A stretch of DNA of 30,214 nt from JAFGTF01 sp035527995 (GTDB taxonomy: Bacteria > Spirochaetota > B62-G9 > DRHN01), in assembly GCA_035527995.1 (NCBI GenBank), contig DATKZJ010000167.1, forward strand, positions 1-30,214, written 5' to 3'. Position 1 is the first letter of the stretch; each line of letters starts with the position of its first letter. The translations under genes were made by a program, and so were the position numbers. Positions 22,890 through 30,214 of this stretch are shown here, one piece after another. Below the pieces are notes generated by a model. It was not told the origin of the DNA and searched no databases. It was given only the letters and a program-made list of their open reading frames with translations.

Positions 22890-23489
22890 TCAGAGAGAAC
22901 GAACCGAAAGCAGAAACTCTCTGATACCCCTTAGAAGCATCTGAACCGCCAGGGTCGTGAGAATCATGCCCATCAGCCTTTCGATCGCCTTGAGCACCCT
23001 CTTTCCTAATAACCTTCCTATAAAACTGGAAAATAATAGAATGATTACAGAGAAAGACCATGCAATGAGCAGCGCAAAAAACCATTTGAATATAGATTGG
23101 GGATACTGCGTCGTTAACAGGGTTACTGTAGCTATTGTAGAAGGCCCCGCGATGAGGGGAACGGCCAGAGGTACGACCATCGGTTCATCGGTTTGTTTTG
23201 AATCCTCTATGGGAATATCTCTCGGAAAGATCATTCGTAATGCGATGAGAAAAAGAATCACCCCTCCGGAGATGCTTAATGCGTATTCCGAAATACTCAG
23301 GCCTGCCAGGATATAATTTCCGAAAAAAAGAAACAGTACCAGTATACAGAGGGCTATTGCCATCTCACGCAAGATGATTATTTTTCTTCTTTTGGGGGGA
23401 ACACAACTCAGCTGAGACAGAAATACAGGAACCCCTCCAAACGGATCCATCACAAGTATCAGGGTGATCATGGCTGAATAGATTGTCAT
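22890..23489 (-). CDS. MarC-family integral membrane protein
   Basis: A 199-residue membrane protein with about six helices. The hallmark MDPFGGVPVFL follows the first helix, and PLAVPLIAGPSTIATVTLL lies in the middle, both typical of the MarC/UPF0056 family. The family's function is not established; a once-proposed role in multiple antibiotic resistance was not upheld in E. coli. Length and motif order are normal, so the gene looks intact. Start at ATG 23489. It lies alone between two repeat-rich gaps. Confidence 0.93.
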   Translation of the reverse strand: MTIYSAMITLILVMDPFGGVPVFLSQLSCVPPKRRKIIILREMAIALCILVLFLFFGNYILAGLSISEYALSISGGVILFLIALRMIFPRDIPIEDSKQTDEPMVVPLAVPLIAGPSTIATVTLLTTQYPQSIFKWFFALLIAWSFSVIILLFSSFIGRLLGKRVLKAIERLMGMILTTLAVQMLLRGIREFLLSVRSL

Positions 23490-23868
23490 GGCTTTTTCAC
23501 GCCCGTTATAGGATGTTTTTCATTTTACGGGAACATATTAAAAATATGAGATAACATTAGCGCGTCATCCGGAGAATATAATACAAAAACCGTGCTGTCC
23601 CCCGGATAAGGGCAGAACATACAATAGTCCGAGTGTCATGCCCAATCTTACAAACTGAATTTAGTATAGTCTCCAGCAAGTATGTACAACTATTTTGTAA
23701 GCCTTCCCCTAATCGCGTATTGCGGTCCCAGCGTACACAAGCCAGTTAACAGTCCCTGCAGCAGAACAAATCCTCTTCTTACAAAGGTCCGTCGAGTCCG
23801 GTCGGGGATCGGACCGCACTAATCGAACTTTTTTGTCATTGATCTGAAAAAAACAGTCGCAGTCTTAA

Positions 23869-23925
23869 TTTTTAAATTATCATGGTCCGGAAGCAGTAAG
23901 TATTTAAAAGTATGCACCTGCCTCC
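23869..23925 (+). repeat. Dispersed repeat family B, copy 2
   Basis: Matches 21222-21278 at 52 of 57 positions; differences are single substitutions with no gaps. As at the first copy, family A end motifs and family C units lie close by, so the families tend to be inserted in the same gaps. Confidence 0.9.
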
Positions 23926-23942
23926 CGACCCGGGTCTCTTCT

Positions 23943-24039
23943 GTCATACTGTCAACCCCCGTCACCTGTTCCTCTTTTTTCCTCCCAAACGACGGTAGAA
24001 GAGGGGAGTCGTACTGTCATACTGTCAACCCCCGTCCCC
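23943..24039 (+). repeat. Dispersed repeat family C, copy 3 plus extra half unit
   Basis: GTCATACTGTCAACCCCCGT occurs at 23943 and again at 24016, separated by an AAACGACGGTAGAAGAGGGG end motif (23988-24007). The internal GGGTGTTGAT segment of copies 1 and 2 is replaced by a short T/C-rich stretch. The unit can still fold through its C-rich and G-rich ends. Confidence 0.8.
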
Positions 24040-24215
24040 ACTGTTTTTCTTTTTTGAACAACGGATAAAATTTAGCCTATCGTTTCGCGCATATATGGCG
24101 TTTTGCCGTAACGAAGTGAAGTCAAAATGTACCGAAGCATATATGAGCTGCTGTACGCTGGACGGGCTGAAAATCGGTACAAAAAGCCAGCCATGGATGG
24201 CGATTTCTATAGTGT

Positions 24216-24920
24216 TTATTTCTGTGCGACGGCCTTCCCCTTCACGATCATCGAGATGCCGGCACTGAAGATCCAGATCAACGGCAGTAAATTAGCCGCG
24301 ATCGAGGGGCCCCACCCTGCCGGGTTGTAGAAACCGCTGCTGTCGACGACCGGTCCGTACATCGATGGAATGGCCGCAAGGCAGAGGATGGCGCTGGCGT
24401 GGGCAACCCAGCCGATCCATTTGGGCAGCGCCCCAGTGGCCAAGATAGCGTAACCAGCCGAGACCATGAAGAGCGCCGTCACGGCGAATGCTATGGAACC
24501 GTTGTATATGAGAAGCGTACCCTCCACCAAGGCTCTTATTGCTGTAGGATCGGCCATGCCGCCGAGCGTGTCCAGGGCTGCGGCGCCCTCGAGCGAATCG
24601 GCAACCAAGGTGGCTGCCCACCAGACCAGGCCGGCTCCGAAGACCAGGGTAGCAACCCATTCGTACTCAGGCTTTGTCTGTCGGACCAGGTGGCGGAAGC
24701 CTGCGATGAAAACCGTAAAGCAGACGTACATACCTATGTCAATCAGCACTCGCGTGAGAACTATGACCCTGATGTCGGCCATGTGCTGACTGTAGTTTAC
24801 AGCGTCGCTGATCAAAGGCCCGGCACCGGGAATAATCCAAAGCGGCAACTCGCACAGGAACAAGACCCCGCAGGCCAACCCGAATGCACCGGTCCAGCGA
24901 AACACTTTAAAATCGTCCAT
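24216..24920 (-). CDS. Unrecognised six-helix membrane protein
   Basis: A 234-residue protein with about six predicted membrane helices (near 10-31, 52-75, 90-110, 137-160, 167-187 and 206-228). I do not firmly recognise it; the layout and the early RWTGAFGLACGVLFL segment recall DUF4386-like proteins. A perfect AAAGGAGGT ribosome-binding site just before the ATG at 24920 shows it is a real gene. Its codons are more GC-rich than those of the flanking genes, and small palindromes built on GCCA...TGGC lie on both sides (about 24190 and 25008), which may mark an inserted piece. No catalytic motif is visible and no function is assigned. Confidence 0.7.
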   Translation of the reverse strand: MDDFKVFRWTGAFGLACGVLFLCELPLWIIPGAGPLISDAVNYSQHMADIRVIVLTRVLIDIGMYVCFTVFIAGFRHLVRQTKPEYEWVATLVFGAGLVWWAATLVADSLEGAAALDTLGGMADPTAIRALVEGTLLIYNGSIAFAVTALFMVSAGYAILATGALPKWIGWVAHASAILCLAAIPSMYGPVVDSSGFYNPAGWGPSIAANLLPLIWIFSAGISMIVKGKAVAQK

Positions 24921-25126
24921 ACTAACCTCCTTTCATAATTAGAATAGAGCTGAAAGATGATTTACAATAGCTTTATTACCCCGTTACATATTATCATGCT
25001 CGCCAAGGATGGCGGGCCATTTATATAATTCTGCTTCGGCCCGGCTCGCGTCTAACTCATGCATGTTCGCATTGCGGATATGCCATTCTTATGTGCAGTA
25101 CGTGCGCTCTTTCTTTTTGTGTTTAT

Positions 25127-26008
25127 CTAAATCATCAAATCTGATGATTTTACATTGGGATGATGATACCGTTTATTGTTCTCAGTATTTTTACCAAATT
25201 GGATTGCTGATCCGGGACACCATTGAAGACATGCAAAGCATTGCTCACAAGTGTGCTGCCAAGCCGGGCTTTTCTTAATCATTTCAATATTATCAACAGG
25301 ACATATCTTTTCACATGTCCCGCAGCCTATACAATTTTCATTAGAATGAAAACCATGATCCATTAATTGTCGGCTTTCAGAAAAAGATAAGGCTGTGTGT
25401 CCGGCATAACCTGCCATTTTTAACCATAGATATTTACCAAGTAATTCTTTCAACTTGATAAAATCAATTGATTTCAATAAGATTTCTGCGCTCGTTTCAT
25501 AAACTCCCTTTTTTCTATGGGTAACAAAACTGGTTATTGTTTCAAGTTTCTTATTCCAATCAGAAAACATTTTATTCTGTTTTTCAACAGATACATCTTT
25601 GAGCGTTATACAGATAGCAAATTTCTTTAATGAAATTGAAGGTATAATGTAGTTGTAGGGCATACGTACAGTAAATCCAGCCACAAGTTTCCCGCCTTCT
25701 GCCTCAATTAACTGTTCTAAATATCTTATGGTTAGTCCGGGACCTTTACCGCCATATGTGCAAACTCCAAATATATACTTCTCATAAAAGGTGTCAACTT
25801 TGCTTATAAACCGTTTAACTATATTGGGTAAACCGGAATGATAATCAGGAAACACAATTCCTACAACTTCTGCTGATATATTCACCTTTTCTGAATGTAC
25901 AATTGCAGCAATAGATATCAATTCTGCATTAATTCTATCTGCAATGTTTTTAGCAACAGAAAAAGAGTTACCTGTTCCTGAAAAGTAATAGACTGCTGCA
26001 TTCACCAT
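25127..26008 (-). CDS. EFR1-type flavodoxin-ferredoxin protein
   Basis: A protein of about 293 residues. It begins with a flavodoxin-like FMN-binding motif (VYYFSGTGNSFSVAKNIA), continues with VGIVFPDYHSGLP and a CTYGGKGPG loop, and ends with two [4Fe-4S] motifs (CIGCGTCEKICP and CEQCFACLQWCP). This is the EFR1 family of flavin/iron-sulfur electron-transfer proteins common in anaerobes. The frame extends to a GTG at 26041, but the ATG at 26008 starts close to the flavodoxin fold as in relatives and has GAG six bases before it; the ATG at 26014 is also possible. It is strikingly AT-rich compared with the next gene, suggesting acquisition from a low-GC anaerobe. The redox partner is unknown. 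Confidence 0.92.
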   Translation of the reverse strand: MVNAAVYYFSGTGNSFSVAKNIADRINAELISIAAIVHSEKVNISAEVVGIVFPDYHSGLPNIVKRFISKVDTFYEKYIFGVCTYGGKGPGLTIRYLEQLIEAEGGKLVAGFTVRMPYNYIIPSISLKKFAICITLKDVSVEKQNKMFSDWNKKLETITSFVTHRKKGVYETSAEILLKSIDFIKLKELLGKYLWLKMAGYAGHTALSFSESRQLMDHGFHSNENCIGCGTCEKICPVDNIEMIKKSPAWQHTCEQCFACLQWCPGSAIQFGKNTENNKRYHHPNVKSSDLMI

Positions 26009-26041
26009 GGTCATCTCAATATTGATATCTTCTGTGCGCAC

Positions 26042-26360
26042 TTATTGCATATAACTCATTCATATCCGCATTGAGATTGCACTCTTTGTGGGGAGGGTAG
26101 CTGTATTGCGGATAGACACCATATTACAATTGTATACAAGTTGCCACGGATTTCAAATTTATGTTTATATATATCTGAAAGATTATGGAACGGGGCATCC
26201 GTAGTACAGACTTAAGTCCTCTCATTGTATTCGAAAAGGCTGTAGGAACACTGGATTCGAGAGAGGTGCTCATTACATTTTGTTATGTCAGCCATTTTTT
26301 CCTTGATCATTTGCTCCGAAGGTAATACGATTCTTTGGGAACACTATTAAGGGGGATGGG
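26042..26360. other. Divergent intergenic promoter region
   Basis: A 319-base gap between divergently transcribed genes. A possible plus-strand sigma70-type pair TTGCCA (26141-26146) and TTATAT (26165-26170), 18 bases apart, could serve the kinase-like gene, though nearly 190 bases upstream. AAGGGGG at 26349-26355 is the ribosome-binding site that favours the TTG start at 26361. No repeat of families A to C is present. Confidence 0.45.
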
Positions 26361-27488
26361 TTGGCAGTAGTGCGAAACGAAGAGCAGACGAAGTACTTTC
26401 TGAAGAGCATCGGGTTTCCCGACCTCAAGATCCATCACGCAATCAACCACTATGATTTCACAAAAGGGAACCGGAAGATCCTCATCATAGGGCCCATGGG
26501 GTCCGGAAAGACCGAGTTTTCAGCCCGGATCTACAGGGACTCACTCATCTCGCTGAAAAAATCCGAGAAGGTAAGCAGCCACACCAAGGAAGGGAACGCC
26601 GACCGGAGAAACATATTCTATATTCGTTCCAAGATAGACAAAAAGAGGTTCGAAGACTACCCGGAAGATGCGCTCGCCTACCGGAGCGGGTACGAGCGGC
26701 TCGGGAACTGCGTGGCAAGCATCAGCGACTCCTTCGAGCTGGAGAAGATAATCGGAAACCACCCCGAAGTGGGGACCTGGATTATTGATGAGGCGGGGTT
26801 CTTTGACGAGCGTATCGTATACGTGATCCAGGACTTTTGTTCCGAAAGAAAGGGCATAAACTTCATTTTTCCGATGCTCATTCTCAACTTCAGGAAGGAT
26901 GTTTTCAACCGGACCTCGAGGCTCCTCACGGAGGTTGCAACCGACGTATTTCCCCTTACTGCATATTGCGAGCACCTCGACTGTATTACAGATTCATATT
27001 ATACCTATAGATACTATACTATTGAGGGTGTAGAGTGCCCTGCGCTCTACTTCGATCCGCTCATCATCGTGGGCGGCGACAAGACGTTCAAGGACCCGAA
27101 GATCCCGAACTATTCGACACGGTGTGACCTCCACCACTATCTTCCGGGCAAGGAGTATACCTTTCTTACACTCAAGCCGCTCGGTGCGCTCGCCTACGGA
27201 GGAAATACGGGTCCCCTTTTAAAGGAGCTTCACAGCATGAAAACCGAGATCCGGAAGTCGGAGATATTCGCTCAATTCGAAAAAAAGTATACAACAACAG
27301 ACACGAGGGGCCGGATCATGATGAATTCGCTCAAGGCTGGATGCATTGCAGAGAAAGCGATGATTTACCTCTTCGCCGAGGAGAACCTACTGAGCCTGGA
27401 TCAACTCAGGCACCTGGCGGCTGAGATAAAGGCGGACAACGACTATATCAACGACCGCCTCATGGAAGCGAGAAAGCTGAAGCTTTAA
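26361..27488 (+). CDS. Enlarged, divergent thymidine kinase-like P-loop protein
   Basis: A 375-residue protein containing a type-II thymidine kinase-like core. The P-loop is IIGPMGSGKTE (42-52), and Walker B with the catalytic Glu is WIIDEAGFFDE (140-150, E144), matching the D-E-x-Q/G-F-F motif of TK1. LNFRKDVFNRTSRLL resembles the D-F-R...F lasso approach, and C203, C208, C255 and H258 sit where TK1 carries its structural zinc. TK1 enzymes are about 190-240 residues; this one has about 40 extra at the N-terminus, an insertion around 60-90 and about 110 at the C-terminus. The start is TTG, supported by AAGGGGG. It may salvage thymidine or act on another nucleoside. The family is fairly sure, the substrate is not. 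Confidence 0.75.
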   Translation: MAVVRNEEQTKYFLKSIGFPDLKIHHAINHYDFTKGNRKILIIGPMGSGKTEFSARIYRDSLISLKKSEKVSSHTKEGNADRRNIFYIRSKIDKKRFEDYPEDALAYRSGYERLGNCVASISDSFELEKIIGNHPEVGTWIIDEAGFFDERIVYVIQDFCSERKGINFIFPMLILNFRKDVFNRTSRLLTEVATDVFPLTAYCEHLDCITDSYYTYRYYTIEGVECPALYFDPLIIVGGDKTFKDPKIPNYSTRCDLHHYLPGKEYTFLTLKPLGALAYGGNTGPLLKELHSMKTEIRKSEIFAQFEKKYTTTDTRGRIMMNSLKAGCIAEKAMIYLFAEENLLSLDQLRHLAAEIKADNDYINDRLMEARKLKL

Positions 27489-27567
27489 AACATAAATGGA
27501 GTGTGCACTACAGTGATGAATCTGTCAGTAGGAAGCAGCATGCCTGTGCCCGGTACAGGAGCTTATC

Positions 27568-28605
27568 ATGGAGCATAAAGGGGGCCGTCATTCCCTGAAT
27601 GACGAACTAAAAGATGCTCACATTCTGGTCGTGGATGACGAAGAATCATTCAGGCGGATGATCAAGGATGTATTGAGGCAGACCGGGATCAGGTGTTCCG
27701 TGGCGTCGAGCGGTGACGAGGCCCTGAAGATCCTCGATCGAGAGCCCGTGGATGTCGTCATCGCGGATATACACATGCCGGGCATGAGCGGGATCGAGCT
27801 GACGAGAGTGGTAAAAAATGAGTATAACGCCGACGTCATAGTCCTCACAGGTTTTGTGGAGGATTTCAGGTATGCGGAGATCATAGATATAGGGGCGAGA
27901 GATTTTATTCAGAAACCGGTGAGTGTCGAGGAGCTTCTCGTGCGGATAAAGCGCGTGATAAGGGAGAGGACGCTCCTCTCGGAGCGCGATAAGGCGGAAT
28001 CGGACCTACAGCAGAGCCTCGAGAGTCTTCAGCGGGCGCTGAAAGGGATTATCCAAGCGATGGCCGTGACCGTAGAAACAAGAGACCCCTATACCGCGGG
28101 ACACCAGAGGAGGGTGGCGAGCCTGGCATGCGAGATCGCAAAGCAGATGGGGCTGTCCGATGTAATTATCGATGGGATCGGGATGGCCGGCATTATTCAC
28201 GACCACGGTAAGATATCAGTGCCTGCAGAGATCCTCAGCAAGCCCGGCTCTCTCACCCAGCTCGAGTACGGGATCATAAAGACACATCCGCAGGTCGGCT
28301 ATGATATCCTGAAGACGATAGAGTTTCCGCGGCCTGTGGACCGGATGATACTCCAGCACCACGAGAGGTTGGACGGCTCCGGATACCCTTCCGGGCTTAA
28401 GAAGAGAGGGATCCTCCTGGAGGCGAGGATCATCTCTGTAGCGGATGTTATAGAGGCAATGGCCTACCACAGGCCGTATCGGCCCGCTCTCGGCATTGAT
28501 AAGGCGCTGGATGAGATAAGAAAAAACAGCGGCGTGCTCTACGATGGGGATGTAGTCGATGCCTGCCTTAAGATCTTCGAGAAGGGTGGATTCGAATTTG
28601 ACTGA
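27568..28605 (+). CDS. Response regulator with HD-GYP phosphodiesterase domain
   Basis: A 345-residue protein. The N-terminal receiver has VVDDEE, acceptor D67 in VVIADIHMPG and K116 in FIQKPV. After a coiled-coil linker (about 135-160) an HD-GYP domain follows, with H179 (TAGHQRRV), HDHGK at 211-215 and HHERLDGSGYP at 264-274. Such proteins degrade cyclic di-GMP when phosphorylated. The usual HD-x-GK reads HDHGK here, which keeps the H, D, G and K. An AGGAGC ribosome-binding site precedes the ATG. It converges with a hybrid kinase whose stop is only 15 bases away, a plausible cognate. Confidence 0.94.
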   Translation: MEHKGGRHSLNDELKDAHILVVDDEESFRRMIKDVLRQTGIRCSVASSGDEALKILDREPVDVVIADIHMPGMSGIELTRVVKNEYNADVIVLTGFVEDFRYAEIIDIGARDFIQKPVSVEELLVRIKRVIRERTLLSERDKAESDLQQSLESLQRALKGIIQAMAVTVETRDPYTAGHQRRVASLACEIAKQMGLSDVIIDGIGMAGIIHDHGKISVPAEILSKPGSLTQLEYGIIKTHPQVGYDILKTIEFPRPVDRMILQHHERLDGSGYPSGLKKRGILLEARIISVADVIEAMAYHRPYRPALGIDKALDEIRKNSGVLYDGDVVDACLKIFEKGGFEFD

Positions 28606-28620
28606 TGTCGATAAGCTGTT

Positions 28621-30214
28621 TTATAGGTTGAGTGCTTTGTTCACAGAGCCGGTGAATGTATCCAGGTCAAAGGGTTTGATGATGACGTCCTTTGCCCCTT
28701 CCTTGAGAAAGTCTTCTACTGAACCGTCGGTGGTGTATCCGGTCATGATAAGGACTTTGACCTCGGGGTCGAACTCCTTCAGGTGATGAAAGCATTCCCA
28801 GCCGCCCATCTTCGGCATTATTACATCCAGAATGACGAGGTCTATCTCGTTCTTCCTGTGCTTGTACAGTGAAAGCGCTTCTACCCCATTCTCTGCGACG
28901 ATTGTGTTATACCCGCACTGTCTCAGTGTCGTTATTGCGAGCTCGCGCATCTGAGATTCGTCGTCTACGACGAGAACAGCCCCTCTGCCGTGGGTGAGGG
29001 AGGGTTTGTGTTCATCTGTTATGGTGCCTTTTATGCTTTCTTCCAGAACAGGGAGGAATATCTCAAACCTGCTTCCCTCTCCGAGTCTGCTCTGTACATC
29101 GAAGAAGCCGTTGTGGTTATGGACGATACCGTACACAACCGCGAGGCCAAGCCCTATTCCTGTTTTCTCGCTCTTTGTCGTGAAGAACGGCTCGAAAAGC
29201 CGCTCTATGACTTCGGGAGGCATGCCGACTCCGGTGTCGCTCACCTTCACACAGATGTAGCTGCCGGGTTTGCCGTTGAGAAAGTGGGTTGCCCGGTTTT
29301 GATCTATATCTACATTGGATGTTTCCAGTGTGAGTATGTTCTCAGGGGTCTTGCGGTGTATGGCGGGCTTTATTGCAACCTTTCCGGCAATCATCGCGTC
29401 GCGAGCATTGACACAGAGGTTCATCAATAGCTGACTCATCTGCGAGGGATCCGCCTTTATGGTGCGCAGGTTCTCATCGAGATTGAGCATGATCTGTATC
29501 TCAGGCTGGAAGGTACGTTTCAGGAGATTGTAGGTCTCGTTGACAACATCGTTGATACAGAGGGTTCTCGTCCTTCCTGTATCCTGACGGGTGAAAAACC
29601 GGAGCTGTTCGGTGAGACCCTTGCCGCGTTCGGTTGCCACTTTGATCTGCATGAGATTGTTGTAGCAGTCTGATTCCTTGGGAGCGTTCATCAGCTCGAG
29701 GGAAGTATATCCCGTGATAACCTGAAGGAGATTGTTGAAGTCGTGCACAATACCGCCAGCGAGCTGTCCGAGCGCCTCCATCTTCTGGGCCTGCCTGAAC
29801 TGAGACTCGAGTCTTATCCGTTCGGTTGAATCGATGAAGGAAGCCATTATTCCGATAGGCTGGTTCGTGTCATCCTTGATGAGTGAAGCGGAGATGACGA
29901 GCTCGAACGTCGATCCATCCTTACATTGTGCCGTAAACTCTTTATGCCACCCGTGTTCCGTTTTGAGCACTTTCATGATGATACCGAAATCGGTGGTCCC
30001 GAGAAACTGTGTGCACTGTAGCTCTTTCACTTTATCTGAGTCATTGAAACGCCACATCCTGAGGAATGCCGGGTTCACATATGTGATGTTGCCATCGAGG
30101 TCTGTAAGCATGATCCCGTTGACGTAGGTGTGTATTGCGTGGTTTTTTATGAAGAGCTCACGCCTCTGCTGGTCGAGCGCGGTTGAGAGAGCCTTCCGAA
30201 GCTGTTCCTGCTCT
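28621..30214 (-). CDS. PAS-histidine kinase-REC hybrid (5' partial)
   Basis: The frame remains open through base 30214, so the N-terminus lies beyond the window. The visible part begins with a helical stretch (EQEQLRKALSTALDQQRREL) that may follow another sensor. Numbered from the Met at 30111, it has a PAS domain (about 1-100), a HisKA domain with H123 in GGIVHDFNNLLQ, an ATPase domain (NLCVNARDAM, SDTGVGMP, GIGLGLAVV) and a C-terminal receiver with acceptor D429 in LVILDVIMP and Lys in IIKPFD. The HDFNNLL class of kinases usually works in relays, here probably passing phosphate from its own receiver onward. No membrane segment is visible in this part. Confidence 0.93.
   Translation of the reverse strand, partial: EQEQLRKALSTALDQQRRELFIKNHAIHTYVNGIMLTDLDGNITYVNPAFLRMWRFNDSDKVKELQCTQFLGTTDFGIIMKVLKTEHGWHKEFTAQCKDGSTFELVISASLIKDDTNQPIGIMASFIDSTERIRLESQFRQAQKMEALGQLAGGIVHDFNNLLQVITGYTSLELMNAPKESDCYNNLMQIKVATERGKGLTEQLRFFTRQDTGRTRTLCINDVVNETYNLLKRTFQPEIQIMLNLDENLRTIKADPSQMSQLLMNLCVNARDAMIAGKVAIKPAIHRKTPENILTLETSNVDIDQNRATHFLNGKPGSYICVKVSDTGVGMPPEVIERLFEPFFTTKSEKTGIGLGLAVVYGIVHNHNGFFDVQSRLGEGSRFEIFLPVLEESIKGTITDEHKPSLTHGRGAVLVVDDESQMRELAITTLRQCGYNTIVAENGVEALSLYKHRKNEIDLVILDVIMPKMGGWECFHHLKEFDPEVKVLIMTGYTTDGSVEDFLKEGAKDVIIKPFDLDTFTGSVNKALNL

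Larger units (their letters stand above)
23490..24215. other. Long intergenic region with repeats, no gene found
   Basis: A 726-base gap. The MarC-proximal 320 bases show no coding pattern on either strand that I recognise. GGACCGCACTAATCG at 23811 echoes the end motif of family A. A family B copy (23869-23925) and two family C half units with one end (23943-24039) follow. Near 24181-24208, AAAAGCCAGCCATGGATGGC forms a small hairpin. Confidence 0.6.

Noticed and set aside
23690..23810. A short minus-strand open stretch in the gap after MarC
   Set aside because: No start with a ribosome-binding site and no family pattern; the length is within chance.

Overview
The window looks like a chromosomal segment of an anaerobic bacterium. 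It carries a complete bifurcating-type [FeFe]-hydrogenase operon, ferredoxin-like redox proteins, REC/HD-GYP/PAS signalling proteins and no respiratory-chain genes. The hydrogenase part is GC-rich (one sampled 60-base line is about 58% G+C) with bacterial Shine-Dalgarno signals. I cannot assign a phylum from sequence alone; Spirochaetota, Desulfobacterota and fermentative Firmicutes-like lineages all carry similar hydrogenase clusters.

Region 1 (2-8872) is one tightly packed plus-strand operon. It opens with a 5'-truncated sensor-like fusion (HATPase, 2[4Fe-4S] ferredoxin, degenerate HydA-like domain, terminal Fe-S motif). A DRTGG protein, a PHP-family metallo-phosphoesterase-like protein and a second stand-alone HATPase follow. 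Next come the structural genes: HydC/NuoE-like, HndB-like, an unusual HydB/NuoF protein fused to a GltD/NfnB-like flavoprotein, and the catalytic hydrogenase HydA with a complete H-cluster signature. After a 38-bp tandem duplication lie two single-domain response regulators and a soluble REC-PAS-histidine kinase (8978-11288), probably a phosphorelay linked to the hydrogenase.

Region 2 (about 11300-14060) is an AT-rich island (sampled lines 30-40% G+C) bounded by two transposase remnants. It holds a zinc alcohol dehydrogenase, a broken FGGY (LsrK-like) kinase and an SDR, which look like the remains of a sugar or polyol catabolic locus.

Region 3 (14100-18250) holds a divergent peptide deformylase, a frameshifted DUF2007 gene, a SAM methyltransferase bracketed by inverted copies of a dispersed repeat, a sugar-phosphate isomerase-like protein and an M19 dipeptidase.

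Region 4 (18450-26050) is a loosely packed minus-strand stretch: a b561-like membrane protein, a NimA-like flavin protein, a CDF metal transporter, an HGSNAT/DUF5009-like membrane protein, a MarC protein, an unrecognised membrane protein and an EFR1-type flavodoxin-ferredoxin. Its intergenic spaces are a mosaic of at least three dispersed repeat families. One contains a 29-nt hairpin whose arms show a compensatory base-pair change between copies.

Region 5 (26361-30214) has an enlarged, divergent thymidine-kinase-like P-loop protein, a REC-HD-GYP regulator and, convergent to it, a PAS-histidine kinase-REC hybrid that runs off the window end.

The best candidates for something new are the hydrogenase-derived sensor fusion with its regulatory partners, the NuoF-GltD fusion, and the repeat family with a covarying hairpin.
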